Shown in pieces: positions 11,245 to 18,613 of a DNA stretch of 64,000 nt (positions are counted from its first letter, which is position 1; the number at the start of each line of letters is the position of its first letter). Both the position numbers and the translations under genes were made by a program. The DNA comes from Dissulfuribacter thermophilus (GTDB lineage Bacteria; Desulfobacterota; Dissulfuribacteria; Dissulfuribacterales; Dissulfuribacteraceae), in assembly GCF_001687335.1 (NCBI RefSeq), contig NZ_MAGO01000001.1:124001-188000 (forward strand), read 5' to 3'. The notes under the pieces were generated by a model, which worked only from the letters and a program-made list of their open reading frames with translations, was not told where the DNA came from and did not search any database.

Positions 11245-12704
11245 TCCTGTGGTCCTAATGCTGAAATTCTGGCTACATATTTGGCTATTTTTAGGGCCTC
11301 ATCTTCACTGTCCCGTTCTTTAAACATGGAAACTAGTTCATCCATGTGTTCTTCTATAAAACGAGTTGAAAATTCTCCCCTACGAAATGCCTCATGGCGA
11401 ATAATGCTTAAAAGTAGAGGAGCTAGAGTTTTTACTCCCTCAATTCTTAGATTTCTGCTCAAAGTCCTGTCCATCACGGCAATTGCACCGTCTCTGTCAG
11501 GGCCAGAGGTCATTATGAGCATGAATAGGGAATCATAATAAGGTGGAATATCAGCACCTTCGTACACCCCCTGAGCGATCCTAACTCCAGGACCTTGTGG
11601 AACTTGAAGCCTTGTAATAGATCCAAAGGATGGGCTGAACGTGCGAGGATCTTCAGCGTTAATTCTGACCTCTAGGGCCCACCTGTTAGGGCTGATTGAA
11701 CTCTGTCTGAAGGTAAACTCCTTGCCTTCTGCTGCATCGAGCATAAGGCCCACAATATCCATTCCAGTTATCAGTTCTGTGACTCCGTGTTCTACCTGTA
11801 GCCTGGTATTAACTTCCAAGAAATAAAATTTTTTGGTAGCTGAATCAAAGATAAATTCCACAGTACCAGCGGTTTCATATCCAATTTCGCGCATAAGTCT
11901 TGTGGCTGTGTAGCAGATCTCATGTCTCAAATCGTCGTTTAGACTTGGCGATGGGGCCTCTTCTATAATTTTCTGATTTCTCCTCTGGATAGTACATTCT
12001 CGCTCGTATAGGTGGTAGACATTTCCAAACTTGTCTGCCACCACTTGGACCTCGATGTGACGGCCTTTTTCAATGTATTTTTCAACTAAAAGCTTATCGT
12101 CACCAAAGGCCTTTTTTGCCTCACTCTTTGCCTGGTTGAGGGCTGAAGGAAGTTCTTCTTCGGATTCTACCTTAACCATACCTTTACCACCGCCACCTGC
12201 AGCGGCCTTGATCATTATGGGAAATTCAACAGCTTCTTCCTTCATCCAGTCCTTGATTTGTTGTACATCTTTTACATCTGTGATTCCAGGTATTGTGGGG
12301 ACATTAGCTCTCATTGCTAGCCTTTTGGCCTCAATTTTGTCCCCCATAGCCTTTAATACACGTGGAGGAGGTCCTATCCATATTAGCCCACAATCTTTTA
12401 CCATTTGAGCAAATTCGGCGTTTTCTGCCAAAAAGCCCCACCCTGGATGAATTGCATTTGCACCTACCTTTTTAGCCGCATCTATTATCTTCTCCATGTT
12501 TAAGTATGATTCTGCAGGAGGTGCATCACCGATGTGCACGGCCTCATCGCTCATTAATACGTGATAGGATAATCTATCTGGTGTACTGTAAACCGCTGTT
12601 GTTGGAATCCTTCTGTCCCTGCATGTATGCATCACCCTTACAGCAGGGACCCCCCTGTTTGCAATAAGCACCTTTTTTATTTGTGTTTCGTGTTTTTTTG
12701 TCAT
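11235..12704 (-). CDS. pycA: Pyruvate carboxylase subunit A (biotin carboxylase)
   Basis: A 489-residue ATP-grasp biotin carboxylase. It has the N-terminal KVLIANRG block, HPGWGFLAENAEFA, the glycine-rich ATP loop KAAAGGGGKGM and the catalytic EVNTRLQVEHGVTE. It carboxylates biotin on subunit B using ATP and bicarbonate. The ordinary ANRGEIA of the family reads ANRGVPA here. It is the first gene of a three-gene unit with pycB (10-nt overlap) and birA, so pyruvate carboxylase is a better assignment than the acetyl-CoA carboxylase AccC. The ~220-bp AT-rich region upstream (12705-12928) should carry its promoter. Confidence 0.87.
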   Translation of the reverse strand: MTKKHETQIKKVLIANRGVPAVRVMHTCRDRRIPTTAVYSTPDRLSYHVLMSDEAVHIGDAPPAESYLNMEKIIDAAKKVGANAIHPGWGFLAENAEFAQMVKDCGLIWIGPPPRVLKAMGDKIEAKRLAMRANVPTIPGITDVKDVQQIKDWMKEEAVEFPIMIKAAAGGGGKGMVKVESEEELPSALNQAKSEAKKAFGDDKLLVEKYIEKGRHIEVQVVADKFGNVYHLYERECTIQRRNQKIIEEAPSPSLNDDLRHEICYTATRLMREIGYETAGTVEFIFDSATKKFYFLEVNTRLQVEHGVTELITGMDIVGLMLDAAEGKEFTFRQSSISPNRWALEVRINAEDPRTFSPSFGSITRLQVPQGPGVRIAQGVYEGADIPPYYDSLFMLIMTSGPDRDGAIAVMDRTLSRNLRIEGVKTLAPLLLSIIRHEAFRRGEFSTRFIEEHMDELVSMFKERDSEDEALKIAKYVARISALGPQDWM

Positions 12705-12928
12705 TTGACTGCTCCTTAGGCTAAAAAAGAGGGTTTAAATTCTATGACATGAATTTGAAAATTTTTCAAGTTCTCCATTAATGAATGGAAATTTTAGATA
12801 TATATATATTCTTCTAATTCCATTAAGTTGGCTAAGGGAATCAGTGACTAATTTTTAATATTGTGGTAGTATTTTTAATAAAAAAGTGAGGTTTACTAAA
12901 GATATCATATAGATGATAGGAGATGAAA

Positions 12929-13132
12929 ATGGAGTGTCAAAAAGAAAAAAACAAAGAACGTTGTAATTGCACATACGAACCATGTCCAAGGAAGGGAATC
13001 TGCTGTGAGTGTTTGAGGTATCATTTAAAAATGAGACAGCTTCCTGGATGTTGCTTTCCAAAAGATGCAGAGGCTACATATGACAGGAGCTTTGAACACT
13101 TTGCAAGGCTTGTCCAGTCAGGGGTCTTATGA
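12929..13132 (+). CDS. Small cysteine-rich protein, DUF6485-like
   Basis: A 67-residue protein with cysteines in close groups: CNCTYEPCPRKGICCECL and later LPGCCFP, ending in TYDRSFEHFARL. I recognise this as the DUF6485 pattern of small proteins in anaerobes; the function is unknown and metal binding is only inferred. AGGAG at 12918-12922 is 6 nt from the ATG at 12929 but adjoins an earlier ATG at 12923, so 12929 is the better start. The last 59 nt overlap tail-to-tail with the 3' end of rimO on the other strand. Confidence 0.75.
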   Translation: MECQKEKNKERCNCTYEPCPRKGICCECLRYHLKMRQLPGCCFPKDAEATYDRSFEHFARLVQSGVL

Positions 13133-14429
13133 TTCGGCCTACTAAATCATAGTCAAAGGTTTCTGTAATCTCTACCTCATAAAAGGCCCCGGATTCACCA
13201 ATGCCTTCATTAATATATACTATTCCATCAATTTCCGGGGCCTGATATTCAGTTCGTGCCGAAAGTAAAAGGTCTGTTTCCTTGCTATGTCCTTCTATTA
13301 GGACAGGAATACGTTTTCCTAAAAATTTTTTTAAGCGATTTTTTGAGATTTCCTTTTGAACCTCAAGCACCCTTTCCTTTCGTTCAATTGCGATCTCTTT
13401 TGGAATTTTATTTGGAAGCTTTGAACTCTTTATCTCATCCTCATCCGAATAAGCAAAACATCCAAGATGATCAAACTGAACTTCTTCTATAAAATTTAAA
13501 AGGTTCTCAAAGTCCTCTTCTGTCTCTCCTGGAAATCCTACCATAACAGTGGTTCTTAGTGCAAAAGCAGGAAATCTTTCCCTAAGCATTGTAAACAGCA
13601 TTTTGAGTTTTGAACTGTCATAGGACCTTCCCATTCTTTTTAAGATCTTGTCTGAGGCATGTTGGATGGGAATGTCAAGGTATTTACAAACATTTTCCTT
13701 ATCTGCCATTGTCTCAAGGAGTTTCAAGTCCACGCCCTGGGGATGAAAGTACAAAAATCTGAGCCAATTAATATTCGTTCTGTCAGATACTTCTCTAACT
13801 AGGTCACAAAGATCTTTCGAGTCCCAGTCCCATGAGGTAAGGTCTTGGCCTACAAAGGTTACTTCTTTTATGCCTTGTTCTTCTAAAAGTTCCAATTCTT
13901 GAACAATATCAGTAAGAGGCCTAGAACGTTTAGGACCTCGAATTTGCGGAATAAGGCAAAAGGTACATCTATTGGAACAGCCTTCAAGCACCTTTAAATA
14001 GGCCCTCCAAGGAGGGGTCGTTATGAGCCTTGCAGGTCCGTTGAGGCCTATTTCAGGATAGGCAACGGGTTCTTCCTTGGGAAGAGAAGCTATAATTTTG
14101 GCTATAACTTGACGATCAAGTCTGTGTCCGAAAAAAATGTCAACTTCAGGAAGCTCCTTAATCAATTCATCTCTATATCTTTTAAAGAGACATCCCATAA
14201 CCACCAATACCTGGCCTTTTCGTTTTGTGTGTGCGAGTTCAAGAATAGTTTCTATGGATTCTTCAACAGCCTCTTGTATGAAGGCACACGTATTTACGAT
14301 AATCAGATCGGCATCATGATGGTCTTGGGTAATACTACCCCTTGGAAATATCTCAAGGATAGCACTTAAGGCCTCTTCTGTATCAATACGATTTTTGGGG
14401 CATCCGAGACTGACTACGAAGATCTTCAT
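13074..14429 (-). CDS. rimO: Ribosomal protein S12 methylthiotransferase RimO
   Basis: A 451-residue radical SAM methylthiotransferase. The N-terminal domain starts SLGCPKNRIDTE and carries further cluster cysteines in VNTCAF and VMGCL. The radical SAM cluster motif is CSNRCTFC (CxxxCxxC). A C-terminal TRAM domain ends near YDLVGRII. It adds a methylthio group to the aspartate of S12. SLGCPKNRVD-type N-termini separate RimO from the tRNA enzyme MiaB. About 16 residues extend beyond the usual TRAM end (to ..QSSCHM) and are read from DNA that is also the 3' end of the convergent small gene. It follows panD on the same strand without a gap. Confidence 0.94.
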   Translation of the reverse strand: MKIFVVSLGCPKNRIDTEEALSAILEIFPRGSITQDHHDADLIIVNTCAFIQEAVEESIETILELAHTKRKGQVLVVMGCLFKRYRDELIKELPEVDIFFGHRLDRQVIAKIIASLPKEEPVAYPEIGLNGPARLITTPPWRAYLKVLEGCSNRCTFCLIPQIRGPKRSRPLTDIVQELELLEEQGIKEVTFVGQDLTSWDWDSKDLCDLVREVSDRTNINWLRFLYFHPQGVDLKLLETMADKENVCKYLDIPIQHASDKILKRMGRSYDSSKLKMLFTMLRERFPAFALRTTVMVGFPGETEEDFENLLNFIEEVQFDHLGCFAYSDEDEIKSSKLPNKIPKEIAIERKERVLEVQKEISKNRLKKFLGKRIPVLIEGHSKETDLLLSARTEYQAPEIDGIVYINEGIGESGAFYEVEITETFDYDLVGRIIRPLTGQALQSVQSSCHM

Positions 14430-14804
14430 TTAAGAATTCCAGGAAATATTCCTTATCTCAGTGATTTCGTTTTCAGGCCCCATAATAAGCACGGTGCTTT
14501 TTCCCTGATGAATTTCTGGTTCTGAATAAAGGGCATAAGAAACCACGATTATAAGATCGCCTACTGCCCCTTTTCTAGCGGCAGCGCCGTTTAGGCAGAC
14601 CTCTTTTGATCCCCTTTTTCCTTCAATTACATAGGTGTCAAAACGCTCTCCGTTTGAGATATTGTAAATTTTTATCTTTTCAAAGGGACGCAGATCTGCC
14701 AGCTCCATAAAGTCTTTGTCAAGAGTGAGGCTACCTTCATAGTTGAGGTCGGCCTTTGTTACAGTAGCACGATGAATTTTTGATTTAAGCATATATCTAA
14801 ACAT
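14430..14804 (-). CDS. panD: Aspartate 1-decarboxylase (pyruvoyl enzyme)
   Basis: A 124-residue proenzyme when started at the ATG at 14804 (MFRYMLKSKIHRATVT, the family N-terminus). A longer in-frame start at 14834 would overlap panC and add ten atypical residues. The self-cleavage site is the Gly-Ser of NYEGSLT, where Ser becomes the pyruvoyl group. Further conserved residues lie in NGERFDTYVI and NGAAARKGAVGD. It makes beta-alanine from aspartate, which PanC joins to pantoate. It lies 10 nt after panC, so the two pantothenate enzymes form one unit. panB is not in the window. Confidence 0.94.
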   Translation of the reverse strand: MFRYMLKSKIHRATVTKADLNYEGSLTLDKDFMELADLRPFEKIKIYNISNGERFDTYVIEGKRGSKEVCLNGAAARKGAVGDLIIVVSYALYSEPEIHQGKSTVLIMGPENEITEIRNISWNS

Positions 14805-14814
14805 GGTACTTCTT

Positions 14815-15696
14815 CTATAAAATTGTATTATCAATTAATCTGGTATTTCCAACCCATACTGCCAAGGCAATCAAAGTGCCAGATGGACAGTCTTCGGTTT
14901 CCTTTAAGGTGGTTGAATCACCAATAAAGATGTAATCGATCCGGGTGTTAGGAGTTGAATGTATAAGTTTTTCCATTTCTTTTTTTATTTCTTTTGCATT
15001 TTTAATTCCTGTCTGATGCAATTTTTTTGCAAGTTCTAATGCCTTGAATAGGCAAAGAGCACTTTTTCTTTCGTCGCTAGAAAGATACGTATTTCTTGAA
15101 CTCATGGCAAGACCATCTTTTTCTCTAACAACTGGATGGCTCTTAATTTTTACCGGCAGATTGAGGTCCTGTACCATCCTTTCGATTACCTTGAGTTGTT
15201 GAAAATCTTTTTGTCCAAAAACTGCTACATGAGGTTGGACGATGTTGAATAATTTCAATACGACTGTTGCAACTCCCCTAAAATGTCCTGGTCTTTTATC
15301 ACCACAGAGCCCTTTGCTGACTCCTTCGACTTCGATCCATGTTTGAAATCCTTCAGGATACATGTATTTAGAGTTTGGAAAGAATATGCAATCCACACCC
15401 ACAGATTTTGCAAGGTCAATATCTCTTTTGAGGTCTCTGGGATATTTATCAAGGTCTTCATTTGGACCAAATTGGGTAGGATTTACAAATATGCTCACCA
15501 CGACCTTGTCTCCAAGGTGGCTAGCCATTTCCATGAGAGCTAAATGCCCCCTGTGAAAATATCCCATAGTTGGGACAAAAGCTATTTTATTTCCCTTTGT
15601 CCTTTCGTTTTGGGACCATTCAATCATTTTATCTATGGATTCAATGACTACAATCGAACTATTCACATTCCTCTTCAAGGCTACATACTCCATCAT
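14815..15696 (-). CDS. panC: Pantothenate synthetase (pantoate--beta-alanine ligase)
   Basis: A protein of up to 293 residues. It shows the nucleotidyltransferase motif FVPTMGYFHRGHLALM, then VVSIFVNPTQFGPNEDL, PGHFRGVATVV, FGQKDFQQL and SSRNTYLS, all diagnostic of PanC. It condenses pantoate and beta-alanine with ATP. The ATG at 15696 lies inside the upstream VKOR gene (38-nt overlap) and has no clear ribosome site. A GTG at 15666 would give 283 residues, the usual length, with AGAGG just upstream but only 3 nt away. The true start is therefore open. Confidence 0.93.
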   Translation of the reverse strand: MMEYVALKRNVNSSIVVIESIDKMIEWSQNERTKGNKIAFVPTMGYFHRGHLALMEMASHLGDKVVVSIFVNPTQFGPNEDLDKYPRDLKRDIDLAKSVGVDCIFFPNSKYMYPEGFQTWIEVEGVSKGLCGDKRPGHFRGVATVVLKLFNIVQPHVAVFGQKDFQQLKVIERMVQDLNLPVKIKSHPVVREKDGLAMSSRNTYLSSDERKSALCLFKALELAKKLHQTGIKNAKEIKKEMEKLIHSTPNTRIDYIFIGDSTTLKETEDCPSGTLIALAVWVGNTRLIDNTIL

Positions 15697-16594
15697 TAAG
15701 TTGAAATTCGTTATTAAGACCCTCTTTTAAAGTAGGAAATGGGCCAAAACAATGCTGTTCTATGTAGGAAATGATGTTTTTTTCACCTTTTATAAAAAGC
15801 ATACCTCCTTCACTCTTGTCAATGAGGACGGGGATTTCGTTTATACCTAAAAGCTTTAGAGTCATAATATTTATGTGTGGATCATAGTATTTTTCAGGCG
15901 TTATTCCTGGTAGGATTATTTCGTCTATCTTTTCTATTGGATTAAAGTGAAATTCACACTGATTGCATCCTGTTAGGGCATTCAAGACCTTTTTACAATG
16001 AGAGCAATCTTTTGAAAAAATTAGATAAAGAGTTTTTGAGGGATCGGAACAGGTTTTAACCGCATATGTTCCTGAATCAAGATTCTGATCTGTTGGTAAC
16101 ATTCCAGCTTCATAATTTAATAAAGAGGATGCGATAATCCCAGCCATCACAATTCCAGTCCCTGTAATGAACTGTTTAAAATCCAATAACATATTGATTA
16201 TAAAGATAGATGAAAAGATCGTAAGACAATATGAACAAAAGGTCTTTGCAACAAAGAGCTGATAGCTGATAAAGACGGATTCAGCAGCTAGAGATGAAAG
16301 TAAAATACATTTTAAAATGAATAAAAATATTTTTCTTCCTTTAGTCTGACGTTTTATGACAAACAATAGGGTAGCTAATACAATAAAAAAGCTTAGACCA
16401 ATGGCGTTAAATGCATTTGATGGAATATTTGTTAGTTTTTCTACAACCTTGCATCCTTGATTTAAACAATAAATTTCGCCTGTCTTTGATATGGAAAATA
16501 ATTGAAATCCTATTAGAAGGATACTTAAAATTGATATGATAAATGCAAATTTAATAGCTAGATTACTATTAGATTTCAGAGTCATTTTTAACAA
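15659..16594 (-). CDS. VKOR-thioredoxin fusion, disulfide-bond forming membrane protein
   Basis: A 311-residue inner-membrane protein. Helices near residues 12-34, 60-80, 88-112 and 118-138 form a VKOR four-helix bundle. Its loop cysteines are C43/C48 (IYCLNQGC), followed by NIPSNAFNAIGLSFF, and the quinone-side CxxC is C120/C123 (FCSYC). A further hydrophobic stretch at 142-160 leads to a C-terminal thioredoxin-like domain with CxxC at C197/C200 (DCSHC) and the cis-proline IPVLI. An extra CNQC lies at 210-213. Bacterial VKOR fusions oxidise periplasmic substrates and pass electrons to quinone, replacing DsbA/DsbB. It sits between the pseudopilin genes and panC, so its substrates may include secreted or secretion-system proteins. 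Confidence 0.85.
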   Translation of the reverse strand: MLKMTLKSNSNLAIKFAFIISILSILLIGFQLFSISKTGEIYCLNQGCKVVEKLTNIPSNAFNAIGLSFFIVLATLLFVIKRQTKGRKIFLFILKCILLSSLAAESVFISYQLFVAKTFCSYCLTIFSSIFIINMLLDFKQFITGTGIVMAGIIASSLLNYEAGMLPTDQNLDSGTYAVKTCSDPSKTLYLIFSKDCSHCKKVLNALTGCNQCEFHFNPIEKIDEIILPGITPEKYYDPHINIMTLKLLGINEIPVLIDKSEGGMLFIKGEKNIISYIEQHCFGPFPTLKEGLNNEFQLNDGVCSLEEECE

Positions 16595-16629
16595 TCCTTT
16601 TTTATTGTCTTAAATTCAGAAATTAGGTA

Positions 16630-17376
16630 TTAGTTGGTTGCATTATTAAGGTAAAAGGGTGTCCAGTTATTTTTGATACCAATTGCAATGGCAACTGGAA
16701 GAGCTCTTTTTGCATTCCATTCTTCATTCCAAGATTCGATCTCTATCTCGTGTTTTTTGCTGGTATACTTAAATGCCAAGTCTTCAAATTGATCTACAAT
16801 AGCGCAGTCCCAACCTTCTTTTTTAATTTCTGAAAGATTATCTTCTGATAATTCTTCAGGTGGATCTTCTTTAATATCTATAGGCCTTGTAACTATTTTT
16901 TGACAGTATGTAAGTACCTTTTTTTCTTGGTTAAAATTATATGACACCAATAATAGCCCCCCTCCCCTTGCACCTAAGGGGCCTGAGGTCGTAGTAAAGA
17001 CAATGGAGTGAGCATCTCCATTTAGACGAAAAAAGGCCTTTGTATTAGGGTTTTTCATAGATACTATCATTCTAAGCTGTCTATCAAGAAGATTGGTTAT
17101 TGAGGTCTTTAAAATAACATCATCACTTAGACCTTTGGCACGTTCATATGCTCTAAGTCCAGATCTCATAGCCATGGAAAGTATGAGCACTAGAAAGGAA
17201 GTAAGCGTTATTGATACGATTAGTTCAAGGAGGGTGAATCCAGCGCAGTCTCTGCCTCGCATATGGACTGAGGTTTGATATTGAGGAGTTAGCGGAGTTG
17301 AGCGCTTTTTGTCCTTTTGATAGGTTGGCATGTAGCTTTCCTGTAAAAAATCCATCCTTTGGGGCATTACCTCCAT
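16630..17376 (-). CDS. gspJ: Type II secretion pseudopilin, GspJ-like
   Basis: A protein of up to 248 residues with a class III prepilin signal: GFTLLELIVS followed by a hydrophobic helix (about residues 46-68), cleaved before the Phe. The mid-region REYERAKGL-like stretch, a long variable periplasmic part and its position as third gene after gspH and gspI point to GspJ, a minor pseudopilin at the tip. The start is unclear: the ATG at 17376 overlaps gspI by 10 nt and gives a ~46-residue leader, while inner ATGs at 17367, 17355 and 17262 give shorter leaders. Assignment as GspJ rather than another minor pseudopilin is by order and length. Confidence 0.75.
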   Translation of the reverse strand: MEVMPQRMDFLQESYMPTYQKDKKRSTPLTPQYQTSVHMRGRDCAGFTLLELIVSITLTSFLVLILSMAMRSGLRAYERAKGLSDDVILKTSITNLLDRQLRMIVSMKNPNTKAFFRLNGDAHSIVFTTTSGPLGARGGGLLLVSYNFNQEKKVLTYCQKIVTRPIDIKEDPPEELSEDNLSEIKKEGWDCAIVDQFEDLAFKYTSKKHEIEIESWNEEWNAKRALPVAIAIGIKNNWTPFYLNNATN

Positions 17377-17810
17377 GACACAATAGTAAAGATTCGCCCT
17401 TTAGGAGAAAAAATCTTGATGGTCATTTTTTTTAACTCATCAATTTCAAATACCTTTTCTTCCTCTTCCTGGTCAACAGAGCTGGTGTCTTTTATTCTTA
17501 CATTTAGATCGTCATAGTTTACTGAATAGCTCCAACCTTCCATGCCCTCTATTTCTCCCTCCATTTCTTCTTTGGAAGATTCTTGATTCAAGCTGGAGGT
17601 TTTATGCATTACTAACCTTGCAGCTCTCCCTGCCTCCTCCATTAAAACTGCTCTCATGTTAGATTGGTGGCCCTGACTTAGGCCAGACAATGCAATTCCT
17701 AGGGCTATACCACAGATGGCAGTTGCCACCAGTACTTCCATGAGCGTAAATCCTTTTTGGGATAAGCCTTCAGATGGCATTTGTTTTTCGATTTTATTTC
17801 TAACCTTCAT
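17367..17810 (-). CDS. gspI: Type II secretion pseudopilin, GspI-like
   Basis: About 147 residues from the ATG at 17810, which overlaps the end of gspH by 11 nt. An upstream in-frame ATG at 17912 would add 34 residues from within gspH and is less likely. The prepilin site is QKGFTLMEVLVAT with the Glu at +5, followed by a hydrophobic helix. The MEVLVA variant and small size are typical of GspI, a tip-complex minor pseudopilin. The C-terminal part is acidic (a run DQEEEEKVFEIDE). It is translated in a tight unit with gspH and gspJ. Confidence 0.78.
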   Translation of the reverse strand: MKVRNKIEKQMPSEGLSQKGFTLMEVLVATAICGIALGIALSGLSQGHQSNMRAVLMEEAGRAARLVMHKTSSLNQESSKEEMEGEIEGMEGWSYSVNYDDLNVRIKDTSSVDQEEEEKVFEIDELKKMTIKIFSPKGRIFTIVSWR

Positions 17811-18279
17811 CCTTCTCCAATTTAAAAGAACCAAAAAATTTATTGATTTGAAATCGATATAGAGTTCCATCTGGCATTGAGAAGATAATAGTTCCCCCGG
17901 TGGAACTCCCATCGGGATAAAATGTTATTGAATAAATTCCTTCATCAAATTCTTCTACCCCCTCTCCTCTAATCTCTACATCTTCTGGGATGGTAATCTT
18001 ATCTTCTCCTTCAATTCCAAAGGCCCTTTCTTCGCCGTAAATCAGCAAATTGACAGCTCTTCCCTGACCAATGCTCTTGGACCTTGCAAGGCTAAGTGTC
18101 TGACCAAATTTGTTCAAAAGGCCCTTGTCCTTGGTGCCAAGAAGGCCGCGTCCTACAGAAAGGAAGACCAGTGAAGAGGCAATGCCAATTATAAATAGCA
18201 CTACAAGTAATTCTATTAGAGTAAATCCCTTAAAATTTAACATAGCCATAAAATATAATTTATTTTTTGAAATTTGCAT
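17800..18279 (-). CDS. gspH: Type II secretion pseudopilin, GspH-like
   Basis: A protein of up to 159 residues with prepilin motif FKGFTLIELLVVLFIIGIA, then GspH-like features: SLARSKSIGQGRAVNLLIY and a beta-rich end with FYPDGSSTGGTIIF. ATGs at 18279, 18249 and 18243 are all possible and none has a clear ribosome site; 18249 would give a leader of normal length. It begins the surviving tip-pseudopilin block gspH-I-J, followed on the same strand by the VKOR-thioredoxin gene. The partner genes gspG, E and F lie 2 kb upstream beyond adenine deaminase. Confidence 0.78.
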   Translation of the reverse strand: MQISKNKLYFMAMLNFKGFTLIELLVVLFIIGIASSLVFLSVGRGLLGTKDKGLLNKFGQTLSLARSKSIGQGRAVNLLIYGEERAFGIEGEDKITIPEDVEIRGEGVEEFDEGIYSITFYPDGSSTGGTIIFSMPDGTLYRFQINKFFGSFKLEKDEG

Positions 18280-18343
18280 TCAAAACACTAGAATATAAAA
18301 ATATGTCTTTTATTTTTATACTTGCTGAATTTATGATGTTCCG

Positions 18344-18583
18344 TTTGGGTACACACCAAATCGTCCCCTCGCAGATGAATATAAGGGTTGTGCGCTACTA
18401 GGTAGAAGGAAGAAGGGAGAAGGTAGAAGTAAAAGAAAGGAATTTTGAATCTTGAATTTTGTATTTTGAATCATAAACTTTTTATCTGCCTCTGGCTTTT
18501 ATACAGGCAGGCCTACCTGTTGGCAGGCAGGGCTTGCTTCTACCTTCTTCCTTCTACCTGTAATTATGACTATTTTCACGGTA
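18344..18583. repeat. Degenerate copy of the composite 'tag' repeat between gspH and ade
   Basis: It contains GGTAGAAGGAAGAAGGGAGA (18401-18420), a GAATTTTGAATCTTGAATTT stretch, CTGCCTCTGGCTTTTATAC, GGCAGGGCTTGCTTCTACC and TTCTACCTG..ATTTTCACGGTA. These blocks appear in the same kind of order at 41268-41545 and 63288-63500. A local inverted repeat GGCAGGcctacCTGTTGGCAGG is present. It fills most of the 334-bp gap; no gene is seen. Confidence 0.65.
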
Positions 18584-18613
18584 TCATTTATTTTGATCCA
18601 AGGATTATAGGAT

